A stretch of DNA of 64,000 bases. Origin: Auanema rhodensis. Its lineage: Eukaryota; Nematoda; Chromadorea; Rhabditida; Rhabditidae. This document shows, one piece after another, positions 38,545-52,400 of the stretch. Position numbers and translations under genes: made by a program. Each line of letters starts with the position of its first letter. The first letter of the stretch is position 1. The notes beneath the pieces are model-generated. The model was not told the origin of the DNA, made no database searches, and saw nothing but the letters and a program-made list of their open reading frames with translations. The stretch covers positions 310,001 to 374,000 of the forward strand of contig CAXKVF010000078.1 of the NCBI GenBank assembly GCA_964057225.1, written 5' to 3'.

Positions 38545-41500
38545 ATGGTTACCATGAAGCAATATCAATAAAAATTTGTTTTTAGACTAATATGGACATG
38601 GGGAATCTAATTTTGAAAACCGCATCTCTTTATCTTTCACGTGAAGCGAGTTACATACCAAGTGCACATCACGTGTACATTTAATTAGCATAAATTAAAG
38701 TTCACGTAAATTTCAAAGTCATGGTTACCATGCACCAATATCAATAAAAATTTGTTTTTAGACTAATATGGACATGGGGAATCTAATTTTGAAAACCGCA
38801 TCTCTTTATCTTTCACGTGAAGCGAGTTACATACCAAGTGCACATCACGTGTACATTTAATTAGCATAAATTAAAGTTCACGTAAATTTCAAAGTCATGG
38901 TTACCATGCACCAATATCAATAAAAATTTGTTTTTAGACTAATATGGACATGGGGAATTTAATTTTGAAAACCGCATCTCTTTATCTTTCACGTGAAGCG
39001 AGTTACATACCAAGTGCACATCACGTGTACATTTAATTAGCATAAATTAAAGTTCACGTAAATTTCAAAGTCATGGTTACCATGAAGCAATATCAATAAA
39101 AATTTGTTTTTAGACTAATATGGACATGGGGAATCTAATTTTGAAAACCGCATCTCTTTATCTTTCACGTGAAGCGAGTTACATACCAAGTGCACATCAC
39201 GTGTACATTTAATTAGCATAAATTAAAGTTCACGTAAATTTCAAAGTCATGGTTACCATGAACCAATATCAATAAAAATTTGTTTTTAGACTAATATGGA
39301 CATGGGGAATCTAATTTTGAAAACCGCATCTCTTTATCTTTCACGTGAAGCGAGTTACATACCAAGTGCACATCACGTGTACATTTAATTAGCATAAATT
39401 AAAGTTCACGTAAATTTCAAAGTCATGGTTACCATGCACCAATATCAATAAAAATTTGTTTTTAGACTAATATGGACATGGGGAATCTAATTTTGAAAAC
39501 CGCATCTCTTTATCTTTCACGTGAAGCGAGTTACATACCAAGTGCACATCACGTGTACATTTAATTAGCATAAATTAAAGTTCACGTAAATTTCAAAGTC
39601 ATGGTTACCATGCACCAATATCAATAAAAATTTGTTTTTAGACTAATATGGACATGGGGAATCTAATTTTGAAAACCGGATCTCTTTATCTTTCACGTGA
39701 AGCGAGTTACATACCAAGTGCACATCACGTGTACATTTAATTAACATAAATTAAAGTTCACGTAAATTTCAAAGTCGTGGTTACCATGCACCAATATCAA
39801 TAAAAATTCGTTTTTAGACTAATATGGACATGGGGAATCTAATTTTGAAAACCGCATCTCTTTATCTTTCACGTGAAGCGAGTTACATACCAAGTGCACA
39901 TCACGTGTACATTTAATTAGCATAAATTAAAGTTCACGTAAATTTCAAAGTCATGGTTACCATGCACCAATATCAATAAAAATTTGTTTTTAGACTAATA
40001 TGGACATGGGGAATCTAATTTTGAAAACCGCATCTCTTTATCTTTCACGTGAAGCGAGTTACATACCAAGTGCACATCACGTGTACATTTAATTAGCATA
40101 AATTAAAGTTCACGTAAATTTCAAAGTCATGGTTACCATGCACCAATATCAATAAAAATTTGTTTTTAGACTAATATGGACATGGGGAATCTAATTTTGA
40201 AAACCGGATCTCTTTATCTTTCACGTGAAGCGAGTTACATACCAAGTGCACATCACGTGTACATTTAATTAACATAAATTAAAGTTCACGTAAATTTCAA
40301 AGTCGTGGTTACCATGCACCAATATCAATAAAAATTCGTTTTTAGACTAATATGGACATGGGGAATCTAACTTTGAAAACCGCATCTCTTTATCTTTCAC
40401 GTGAAGCGAGTTACATACCAAGTGCACATCACGTGTACATTTAATTAGCATAAATTAAAGTTCACGTAAATTTCAAAGTCATGGTTACCATGCACCAATA
40501 TCAATAAAAATTTGTTTTTAGACTAATATGGACATGGGGAATCTAATTTTGAAAACCGCATCTCTTTATCTTTCACGTGAATCGAGTTACATACCAAGTG
40601 CACATCACGTGTACATTTAATTAGCATAAATTAAAGTTCACGTAAATTTCAAAGTCATGGTTACCATGAACCAATATCAATAAAAATTTGTTTTTAGACT
40701 AATATGGACATGAGGAATCTAATTTTGAAAACCGCATCTCTTTATCTTTCACGTGAAGCGAGTTACATACCAAGTGCACATCAAGTGTACATTTAATTAG
40801 CATAAATTAAAGTTCACGTAAATTTCAAAGTCATGGTTACCATGAAGCAATATCAATAAAAATTTGTTTTTAGACTAATATGGACATGGGGAATCTAATT
40901 TTGAAAACCGCATCTCTTTATCTTTCACGTGAAGCGAGTTACATACCAAGTGCACATCACGTGTACATTTAATTAGCATAAATTAAAGTTCACGTAAATT
41001 TCAAAGTCATGGTTACCATGAACCAATATCAATAAAAATTTGTTTTTAGACTAATATGGACATGGGAAATCTAATTTTGAAAACCGCATCTCTTTATCTT
41101 TCACGTGAAGCGAGTTACATACCAAGTGCACATCACGTGTACATTTAATTAGCATAAATTAAAGTTCACGTAAATTTCAAAGTCATGGTTACCATGCACC
41201 AATATCAATAAAAATTTGTTTTTAGACTAATATGGACATGGGGAATCTAATTTTGAAAACCGCATCTCTTTATCTTTCACGTGAAGCGAGTTACATACCA
41301 AGTGCACATCACGTGTACATTTAATTAGCATAAATTAAAGTTCACGTAAATTTCAAAGTCATGGTTACCATGCACCAATATCAATAAAAATTTGTTTTTA
41401 GACTAATATGGACATGGGGAATCTAATTTTGAAAACCGCATCTCTTTATCTTTCACGTGAAGCGAGTTACATACCAAGTGCACATCACGTGTACATTTAA

Positions 41501-41712
41501 TTAGCATAAATTAAAGTTCACGTAAATTTCAAAGTCATGGTTACCATGCACCAATATCAATAAAAATTTGTTTTTAGACTAATATGGACATGGGGAATCT
41601 AATTTTGAAAACCGCATCTCTTTATCTTTCACGTGAAGCGAGTTACATACCAAGTGCACATCACGTGTACATTTAATTAGCATAAATTAAAGTTCACGTA
41701 AATTTCAAAGTC
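38545..41712 (+). repeat. Mixed segment with a trimer copy of the ACCGGATC monomer
   Basis: ACCGGATC occurs only at about 39678 and 40206, in monomers that both end in AACATAAA and are both followed by a GTGG/ATTCG monomer (39777 and 40305). The step is 528 bp. The five monomers from 40129 (AACATAAA, GTGG/AACTTTG, GAATCGAG, AACC with CAAGTG, AAGC) repeat the order seen from 37841, 2288 bp (13 monomers) to the left. GGGAATTTA near 38960 and GGGAAAT near 41066 are private. Confidence 0.75.
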
Positions 41713-44000
41713 ATGGTTACCATGAAGCAATATCAATAAAAATTTGTTTTTAGACTAATATGGACATGGGGAATCTAATTTTGAAAACCGCATCTCTTTA
41801 TCTTTCACGTGAAGCGAGTTACATACCAAGTGCACATCACGTGTACATTTAATTAGCATAAATTAAAGTTCACGTAAATTTCAAAGTCATGGTTACCATG
41901 AACCAATATCAATAAAAATTTGTTTTTAGACTAATATGGACATGGGGAATCTAATTTTGAAAACCGCATCTCTTTATCTTTCACGTGAAGCGAGTTACAT
42001 ACCAAGTGCACATCACGTGTACATTTAATTAGCATAAATTAAAGTTCACGTAAATTTCAAAGTCATGGTTACCATGAACCAATATCAATAAAAATTTGTT
42101 TTTAGACTAATATGGACATGGGTAATCTAATTTTGAAAACCGCATCTCTTTATCTTTCACGTGAAGCGAGTTACATACCAAGTGCACATCACGTGTACAT
42201 TTAATTAGCATAAATTAAAGTTCACGTAAATTTCAAAGTCATGGTTACCATGAACCAATATCAATAAAAATTTGTTTTTGGACTAATATGGACATGGGGA
42301 ATCTAATTTTGAAAACCGCATCTCTTTATCTTTCACGTGAAGCGAGTTACATACCAAGTGCACATCACGTGTACATTTAATTAGCATAAATTAAAGTTCA
42401 CGTAAATTTCAAAGTCATGGTTACCATGCACCAATATCAATAAAAATTTGTTTTTAGACTAATATGGACATGGGGAATCTAATTTTGAAAACCGCATCTC
42501 TTTATCTTTCACGTGAAGCGAGTTACATACCAAGTGCACATCACGTGTACATTTAATTAGCATAAATTAAAGTTCACGTAAATTTCAAAGTCATGGTTAC
42601 CATGAAGCAATATCAATAAAAATTTGTTTTTAGACTAATATGGACATGGGGAATCTAATTTTGAAAACCGCATCTCTTTATCTTTCACGTGAAGCGAGTT
42701 ACATACCAAGTGCACATCACGTGTACATTTAATTAGCATAAATTAAAGTTCACGTAAATTTCAAAGTCATGGTTACCATGAACCAATATCAATAAAAATT
42801 TGTTTTTAGACTAATATGGACATGGGGAATCTAATTTTGAAAACCGCATCTCTTTATCTTTCACGTGAAGCGAGTTACATACCAAGTGCACATCACGTGT
42901 ACATTTAATTAGCATAAATTAAAGTTCACGTAAATTTCAAAGTCATGGTTACCATGAACCAATATCAATAAAAATTTGTTTTTAGACTAATATGGACATG
43001 GGTAATCTAATTTTGAAAACCGCATCTCTTTATCTTTCACGTGAAGCGAGTTACATACCAAGTGCACATCACGTGTACATTTAATTAGCATAAATTAAAG
43101 TTCACGTAAATTTCAAAGTCATGGTTACCATGAACCAATATCAATAAAAATTTGTTTTTGGACTAATATGGACATGGGGAATCTAATTTTGAAAACCGCA
43201 TCTCTTTATCTTTCACGTGAAGCGAGTTACATACCAAGTGCACATCACGTGTACATTTAATTAGCATAAATTAAAGTTCACGTAAATTTCAAAGTCATGG
43301 TTACCATGCACCAATATCAATAAAAATTTGTTTTTAGACTAATATGGACATGGGGAATCTAATTTTGAAAACCGCATCTCTTTATCTTTCACGTGAAGCG
43401 AGTTACATACCAAGTGCACATCACGTGTACATTTAATTAGCATAAATTAAAGTTCACGTAAATTTCAAAGTCATGGTTACCATGAAGCAATATCAATAAA
43501 AATTTGTTTTTAGACTAATATGGACATGGGGAATCTAATTTTGAAAACCGCATCTCTTTATCTTTCACGTGAAGCGAGTTACATACCAAGTGCACATCAC
43601 GTGTACATTTAATTAGCATAAATTAAAGTTCACGTAAATTTCAAAGTCATGGTTACCATGAACCAATATCAATAAAAATTTGTTTTTAGACTAATATGGA
43701 CATGGGGAATCTAATTTTGAAAACCGCATCTCTTTATCTTTCACGTGAAGCGAGTTACATACCAAGTGCACATCACGTGTACATTTAATTAGCATAAATT
43801 AAAGTTCACGTAAATTTCAAAGTCATGGTTACCATGAACCAATATCAATAAAAATTTGTTTTTAGACTAATATGGACATGGGTAATCTAATTTTGAAAAC
43901 CGCATCTCTTTATCTTTCACGTGAAGCGAGTTACATACCAAGTGCACATCACGTGTACATTTAATTAGCATAAATTAAAGTTCACGTAAATTTCAAAGTC
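41713..44000 (+). repeat. 5-monomer units of 880 bp, two full and one partial
   Basis: Units start at 41713, 42593 and 43473. The order is AAGC, AACC, AACC with GGGTAATCT (42065, 42945, 43825), AACC with TTTTTGGAC (42241, 43121), CACC. The third unit is cut after its GGGTAATCT monomer and joins a GTGG/ATTCGGTTTTAG monomer at 44001, the same neighbour seen after GGGTAATCT at 35553 and 36609. TTTTTGGAC is seen nowhere else in the window. Confidence 0.88.
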
Positions 44001-44704
44001 GTGGTTACCATGCACCAATATCAATAAAAATTCGGTTTTAGACTAATATGGACATGGGGAATCTAATTTTGAAAACCGCATCTCTTTATCTTTCACGTGA
44101 AGCGAGTTACATACCAAGTGCACATCACGTGTACATTTAATTAGCATAAATTAAAGTTCACGTAAATTTCAAAGTCATGGTTACCATGCACCAATATCAA
44201 TAAAAATTTGTTTTTAGACTAATATGGACATGGGGAATCTAATTTTGAAAACCGCATCTCTTTATCTTCCACGTGAAGCGAGTTACATACCAAGTGCACA
44301 TCACGTGTACATTTAATTAACATAAATTAAAGTTCACGTAAATTTCAAAGTCGTGGTTACCATGCACCAATATCAATAAAAATTCGTTTTTAGACTAATA
44401 TGGACATGGGGAATCTAACTTTGAAAACCGCATCTCTTTATCTTTCACGTGAAGCGAGTTACATACCAAGTGCACATCACGTGTACATTTAATTAGCATA
44501 AATTAAAGTTCACGTAAATTTCAAAGTCATGGTTACCATGCACCAATATCAATAAAAATTTGTTTTTAGACTAATATGGACATGGGGAATCTAATTTTGA
44601 AAACCGCATCTCTTTATCTTTCACGTGAATCGAGTTACATACCAAGTGCACATCACGTGTACATTTAATTAGCATAAATTAAAGTTCACGTAAATTTCAA
44701 AGTC
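44001..44704 (+). repeat. Isolated copy of the 6-monomer haplotype core
   Basis: Four monomers in the order GTGG/ATTCGGTTTTAG, AACATAAA, GTGG/ATTCG/AACTTTG (44353), GAATCGAG. They reproduce 35553-36256 apart from a TTCCACGTG change near 44270. This joins the 880-bp block on its left to the alternating block on its right. Confidence 0.8.
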
Positions 44705-46816
44705 ATGGTTACCATGAACCAATATCAATAAAAATTTGTTTTTAGACTAATATGGACATGGGGAATCTAATTTTGAAAACCGCATCTCTTTATCTTTCAC
44801 GTGAAGCGAGTTACATACCAAGTGCACATCAAGTGTACATTTAATTAGCATAAATTAAAGTTCACGTAAATTTCAAAGTCATGGTTACCATGAACCAATA
44901 TCAATAAAAATTTGTTTTTAGACTAATATGGACATGGGGAATCTAATTTTGAAAACCGCATCTCTTTATCTTTCACGTGAAGCGAGTTACATACCAAGTG
45001 CACATCACGTGTACATTTAATTAGCATAAATTAAAGTTCACGTAAATTTCAAAGTCATGGTTACCATGCACCAATATCAATAAAAATTTGTTTTTAGACT
45101 AATATGGACATGGGGAATCTAATTTTGAAAACCGCATCTCTTTATCTTTCACGTGAAGCGAGTTACATACCAAGTGCACATCAAGTGTACATTTAATTAG
45201 CATAAATTAAAGTTCACGTAAATTTCAAAGTCATGGTTACCATGCACCAATATCAATAAAAATTTGTTTTTAGACTAATATGGACATGGGGAATCTAATT
45301 TTGAAAACCGCATCTCTTTATCTTTCACGTGAATCGAGTTACATACCAAGTGCACATCACGTGTACATTTAATTAGCATAAATTAAAGTTCACGTAAATT
45401 TCAAAGTCATGGTTACCATGAACCAATATCAATAAAAATTTGTTTTTAGACTAATATGGACATGGGGAATCTAATTTTGAAAACCGCATCTCTTTATCTT
45501 TCACGTGAAGCGAGTTACATACCAAGTGCACATCACGTGTACATTTAATTAGCATAAATTAAAGTTCACGTAAATTTCAAAGTCATGGTTACCATGCACC
45601 AATATCAATAAAAATTTGTTTTTAGACTAATATGGACATGGGGAATCTAATTTTGAAAACCGCATCTCTTTATCTTTCACGTGAAGCGAGTTACATACCA
45701 AGTGCACATCAAGTGTACATTTAATTAGCATAAATTAAAGTTCACGTAAATTTCAAAGTCATGGTTACCATGAACCAATATCAATAAAAATTTGTTTTTA
45801 GACTAATATGGACATGGGGAATCTAATTTTGAAAACCGCATCTCTTTATCTTTCACGTGAACCGAGTTACATACCAAGTGCACATCACGTGTACATTTAA
45901 TTAGCATAAATTAAAGTTCACGTAAATTTCAAAGTCATGGTTACCATGCACCAATATCAATAAAAATTTGTTTTTAGACTAATATGGACATGGGGAATCT
46001 AATTTTGAAAACCGCATCTCTTTATCTTTCACGTGAAGCGAGTTACATACCAAGTGCACATCAAGTGTACATTTAATTAGCATAAATTAAAGTTCACGTA
46101 AATTTCAAAGTCATGGTTACCATGAACCAATATCAATAAAAATTTGTTTTTAGACTAATATGGACATGGGGAATCTAATTTTGAAAACCGCATCTCTTTA
46201 TCTTTCACGTGAATCGAGTTACATACCAAGTGCACATCACGTGTACATTTAATTAGCATAAATTAAAGTTCACGTAAATTTCAAAGTCATGGTTACCATG
46301 AACCAATATCAATAAAAATTTGTTTTTAGACTAATATGGACATGGGGAATCTAATTTTGAAAACCGCATCTCTTTATCTTTCACGTGAAGCGAGTTACAT
46401 ACCAAGTGCACATCAAGTGTACATTTAATTAGCATAAATTAAAGTTCACGTAAATTTCAAAGTCATGGTTACCATGAACCAATATCAATAAAAATTTGTT
46501 TTTAGACTAATATGGACATGGGGAATCTAATTTTGAAAACCGCATCTCTTTATCTTTCACGTGAAGCGAGTTACATACCAAGTGCACATCACGTGTACAT
46601 TTAATTAGCATAAATTAAAGTTCACGTAAATTTCAAAGTCATGGTTACCATGCACCAATATCAATAAAAATTTGTTTTTAGACTAATATGGACATGGGGA
46701 ATCTAATTTTGAAAACCGCATCTCTTTATCTTTCACGTGAAGCGAGTTACATACCAAGTGCACATCAAGTGTACATTTAATTAGCATAAATTAAAGTTCA
46801 CGTAAATTTCAAAGTC
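44705..46816 (+). repeat. Alternating block: box 2 intact or CAAGTG in nearly every second monomer
   Basis: CAAGTG replaces CACGTG at p126 in the monomers at 44705, 45057, 45585, 45937, 46289 and 46641, while the monomers between keep CACGTG. Three of the intact ones carry a change at p102-103 (GAATCGAG at 45233 and 46113; GAACCGAG at 45761). Spacing is two monomers except once, where it is three. So a near-dimeric organisation exists here over 12 monomers. Confidence 0.8.
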
Positions 46817-47696
46817 ATGGTTACCATGCACCAATATCAATAAAAATTTGTTTTTAGACTAATATGGACATGGGGAATCTAATTTTGAAAACCGCATCTC
46901 TTTATCTTTCACGTGAAGCGAGTTACATACCAAGTGCACATCACGTGTACATTTAATTAGCATAAATTAAAGTTCACGTAAATTTCAAAGTCATGGTTAC
47001 CATGCACCAATATCAATAAAAATTTGTTTTTAGACTAATATGGACATGGGGAATCTAATTTTGAAAACCGCATCTCTTTATCTTTCACGTGAAGCGAGTT
47101 ACATACCAAGTGCACATCACGTGTACATTTAATTAGCATAAATTAAAGTTCACGTAAATTTCAAAGTCATGGTTACCATGAACCAATATCAATAAAAATT
47201 TGTTTTTAGACTAATATGGACATGGGGAATCTAATTTTGAAAACCGCATCTCTTTATCTTTCACGTGAAGCGAGTTACATACCAAGTGCACATCACGTGT
47301 ACATTTAATTAGCATAAATTAAAGTTCACGTAAATTTCAAAGTCATGGTTACCATGCACCAATATCAATAAAAATTTGTTTTTAGACTAATATGGACATG
47401 GGGAATCTAATTTTGAAAACCGCATCTCTTTATCTTTCACGTGAAGCGAGTTACATACCAAGTGCACATCACGTGTACATTTAATTAGCATAAATTAAAG
47501 TTCACGTAAATTTCAAAGTCATGGTTACCATGAACCAATATCAATAAAAATTTGTTTTTAGACTAATATGGACATGGGGAATCTAATTTTGAAAACCGCA
47601 TCTCTTTATCTTTCACGTGAAGCGAGTTACATACCAAGTGCACATCACGTGTACATTTAATTAGCATAAATTAAAGTTCACGTAAATTTCAAAGTC
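46817..47696 (+). repeat. Five near-consensus monomers
   Basis: Only C or A at p13 varies. Nothing else is seen. Confidence 0.8.
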
Positions 47697-49456
47697 ATGG
47701 TTACCATGCACCAATATCAATAAAAATTTGTTTTTAGACTAATATGGACATGAGGAATCTAATTTTGAAAACCGCATCTCTTTATCTTTCACGTGAAGCT
47801 AGTTACATACCAAGTGCACATCACGTGTACATTTAATTAGCATAAATTAAAGTTCACGTAAATTTCAAAGTCATGGTTACCATGCACCAATATCAATAAA
47901 AATTTGTTTTTAGACTAATATGGACATGAGGAATCTAATTTTGAAAACCACATCTCTTTATCTTTCACGTGAAGCGAGTTACATACCAAGTGCACATCAC
48001 GTGTACATTTAATTAGCATAAATTAAAGTTCACGTAAATTTCAAAGTCATGGTTACCATGAACCAATATCAATAAAAATTTGTTTTTAGACTAATATGGA
48101 CATGGGGAATCTAATTTTGAAAACCGCATCTCTTTATCTTTCACGTGAAGCAAGTTACATACCAAGTGCACATCACGTGTACATTTAATTAGCATAAATT
48201 AAAGTTCACGTAAATTTCAAAGTCATGGTTACCATGAACCAATATCAATAAAAATTTGTTTTTAGACTAATATGGACATGGGGAATCTAATTTTGAAAAC
48301 CGCATCTCTTTATCTTTCACGTGAAGCGAGTTACATACCAAGTGCACATCACGTGTACATTTAATTAGCATAAATTAAAGTTCACGTAAATTTCAAAGTC
48401 ATGGTTACCATGCACCAATATCAATAAAAATTTGTTTTTAGACTAATATGGACATGAGGAATCTAATTTTGAAAACCGCATCTCTTTATCTTTCACGTGA
48501 AGCTAGTTACATACCAAGTGCACATCACGTGTACATTTAATTAGCATAAATTAAAGTTCACGTAAATTTCAAAGTCATGGTTACCATGCACCAATATCAA
48601 TAAAAATTTGTTTTTAGACTAATATGGACATGAGGAATCTAATTTTGAAAACCACATCTCTTTATCTTTCACGTGAAGCGAGTTACATACCAAGTGCACA
48701 TCACGTGTACATTTAATTAGCATAAATTAAAGTTCACGTAAATTTCAAAGTCATGGTTACCATGAACCAATATCAATAAAAATTTGTTTTTAGACTAATA
48801 TGGACATGGGGAATCTAATTTTGAAAACCGCATCTCTTTATCTTTCACGTGAAGCAAGTTACATACCAAGTGCACATCACGTGTACATTTAATTAGCATA
48901 AATTAAAGTTCACGTAAATTTCAAAGTCATGGTTACCATGAACCAATATCAATAAAAATTTGTTTTTAGACTAATATGGACATGGGGAATCTAATTTTGA
49001 AAACCGCATCTCTTTATCTTTCACGTGAAGCGAGTTACATACCAAGTGCACATCACGTGTACATTTAATTAGCATAAATTAAAGTTCACGTAAATTTCAA
49101 AGTCATGGTTACCATGCACCAATATCAATAAAAATTTGTTTTTAGACTAATATGGACATGAGGAATCTAATTTTGAAAACCGCATCTCTTTATCTTTCAC
49201 GTGAAGCTAGTTACATACCAAGTGCACATCACGTGTACATTTAATTAGCATAAATTAAAGTTCACGTAAATTTCAAAGTCATGGTTACCATGCACCAATA
49301 TCAATAAAAATTTGTTTTTAGACTAATATGGACATGAGGAATCTAATTTTGAAAACCACATCTCTTTATCTTTCACGTGAAGCGAGTTACATACCAAGTG
49401 CACATCACGTGTACATTTAATTAGCATAAATTAAAGTTCACGTAAATTTCAAAGTC
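47697..49456 (+). repeat. 4-monomer units of 704 bp, two full and one half
   Basis: Units start at 47697, 48401 and 49105. The order is GAGGAAT with GAAGCTAG, GAGGAAT with ACCACATC, AACC with GAAGCAAG, then plain AACC. The third unit stops after its second monomer and is followed by a GTGG/ATTCG monomer at 49457. GCTAG, ACCACA and GCAAG each remove a CpG (p103 or p77). Part of the pattern returns at 51393-52096. Confidence 0.88.
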
Positions 49457-52400
49457 GTGGTTACCATGCACCAATATCAATAAAAATTCGTTTTTAGACT
49501 AATATGGACATGGGGAATCTAATTTTGAAAACCGCATCTCTTTATCTTTCACGTGAAGCGAGTTACATACCAAGTGCACATCACGTGTACATTTAATTAG
49601 CATAAATTAAAGTTCACGTAAATTTCAAAGTCATGGTTACCATGAAGCAATATCAATAAAAATTTGTTTTTAGACTAATATGGACATGGGGAATCTAATT
49701 TTGAAAACCGCATCTCTTTATCTTTCACGTGAAGCGAGTTACATACCAAGTGCACATCACGTGTACATTTAATTAGCATAAATTAAAGTTCACGTAAATT
49801 TCAAAGTCATGGTTACCATGAACCAATATCAATAAAAATTTGTTTTTAGACTAATATGGACATGGGGAATCTAATTTTGAAAACCGCATCTCTTTATCTT
49901 TCACGTGAAGCGAGTTACATACCAAGTGCACATCACGTGTACATTTAATTAGCATAAATTAAAGTTCACGTAAATTTCAAAGTCATGGTTACCATGCACC
50001 AATATCAATAAAAATTTGTTTTTAGACTAATATGGACATGAGGAATCTAATTTTGAAAACCGCATCTCTTTATCTTTCACGTGAAGCTAGTTACATACCA
50101 AGTGCACATCACGTCTACATTTAATTAGCATAAATTAAAGTTCACGTAAATTTCAAAGTCATGGTTACCATGCACCAATATCAATAAAAATTTGTTTTTA
50201 GACTAATATGGACATGAGGAATCTAATTTTGAAAACCACATCTCTTTATCTTTCACGTGAAGCGAGTTACATACCAAGTGCACATCACGTGTACATTTAA
50301 TTAGCATAAATTAAAGTTCACGTAAATTTCAAAGTCGTGGTTACCATGCACCAATATCAATAAAAATTCGTTTTTAGACTAATATGGACATGGGGAATCT
50401 AATTTTGAAAACCGCATCTCTTTATCTTTCACGTGAAGCGAGTTACATACCAAGTGCACATCACGTGTACATTTAATTAGCATAAATTAAAGTTCACGTA
50501 AATTTCAAAGTCATGGTTACCATGAACCAATATCAATAAAAATTTGTTTTTAGACTAATATGGACATGGGGAATCTAATTTTGAAAACCGCATCTCTTTA
50601 TCTTTCAAGTGAAGCGAGTTACATACCAAGTGCACATCACGTGTACATTTAATTAGCATAAATTAAAGTTCACGTAAATTCCAAAGTCATGGTTACCATG
50701 CACCAATATCAATAAAAATTTGTTTTTAGACTAATATGGACATGGGGAATCTAATTTTGAAAACCGCATCTCTTTATCTTTCACGTGAAGCGAGTTACAT
50801 ACCAAGTGCACATCACGTGTACATTTAATTAGCATAAATTAAAGTTCACGTAAATTTCAAAGTCATGGTTACCATGCACCAATATCAATAAAAATTTGTT
50901 TTTAGACTAATATGGACATGGGGAATCTAATTTTGAAAACCGCATCTCTTTATCTTTCACGTGAAGCGAGTTACATACTAAGTGCACATCACGTGTACAT
51001 TTAATTAGCATAAATTAAAGTTCACGTAAATTTCAAAGTCATGGTTACCATGCACCAATATCAATAAAAATTTGTTTTTAGACTAATATGGACATGGGGA
51101 ATCTAATTTTGAAAACCGCATCTCTTTATCTTTCACGTGAAGCGAGTTACATACCAAGTGCACATCACGTGTACATTTAATTAGCATAAATTAAAGTTCA
51201 CGTAAATTTCAAAGTCATGGTTACCATGAACCAATATCAATAAAAATTTGTTTTTAGACTAATATGGACATGGGGAATCTAATTTTGAAAACCGCATCTC
51301 TTTATCTTTCACGTGAAGCGAGTTACATACCAAGTGCACATCACGTGTACATTTAATTAGCATAAATTAAAGTTCACGTAAATTTCAAAGTCATGGTTAC
51401 CATGCACCAATATCAATAAAAATTTGTTTTTAGACTAATATGGACATGAGGAATCTAATTTTGAAAACCGCATCTCTTTATCTTTCACGTGAAGCTAGTT
51501 ACATACCAAGTGCACATCACGTGTACATTTAATTAGCATAAATTAAAGTTCACGTAAATTTCAAAGTCATGGTTACCATGCACCAATATCAATAAAAATT
51601 TGTTTTTAGACTAATATGGACATGAGGAATCTAATTTTGAAAACCACATCTCTTTATCTTTCACGTGAAGCGAGTTACATACCAAGTGCACATCACGTGT
51701 ACATTTAATTAGCATAAATTAAAGTTCACGTAAATTTCAAAGTCATGGTTACCATGAACCAATATCAATAAAAATTTGTTTTTAGACTAATATGGACATG
51801 GGGAATCTAATTTTGAAAACCGCATCTCTTTATCTTTCACGTGAAGCAAGTTACATACCAAGTGCACATCACGTGTACATTTAATTAGCATAAATTAAAG
51901 TTCACGTAAATTTCAAAGTCATGGTTACCATGAACCAATATCAATAAAAATTTGTTTTTAGACTAATATGGACATGGGGAATCTAATTTTGAAAACCGCA
52001 TCTCTTTATCTTTCACGTGAAGCGAGTTACATACCAAGTGCACATCACGTGTACATTTAATTAGCATAAATTAAAGTTCACGTAAATTTCAAAGTCATGG
52101 TTACCATGCACCAATATCAATAAAAATTTGTTTTTAGACTAATATGGACATGAGGAATCTAATTTTGAAAACCGCATCTCTTTATCTTTCACGTGAAGCT
52201 AGTTACATACCAAGTGCACATCACGTGTACATTTAATTAGCATAAATTAAAGTTCACGTAAATTTCAAAGTCATGGTTACCATGCACCAATATCAATAAA
52301 AATTTGTTTTTAGACTAATATGGACATGGGGAATCTAATTTTGAAAACCGCATCTCTTTATCTTTCACGTGAAGCGAGTTACATACCAAGTGCACATCAC

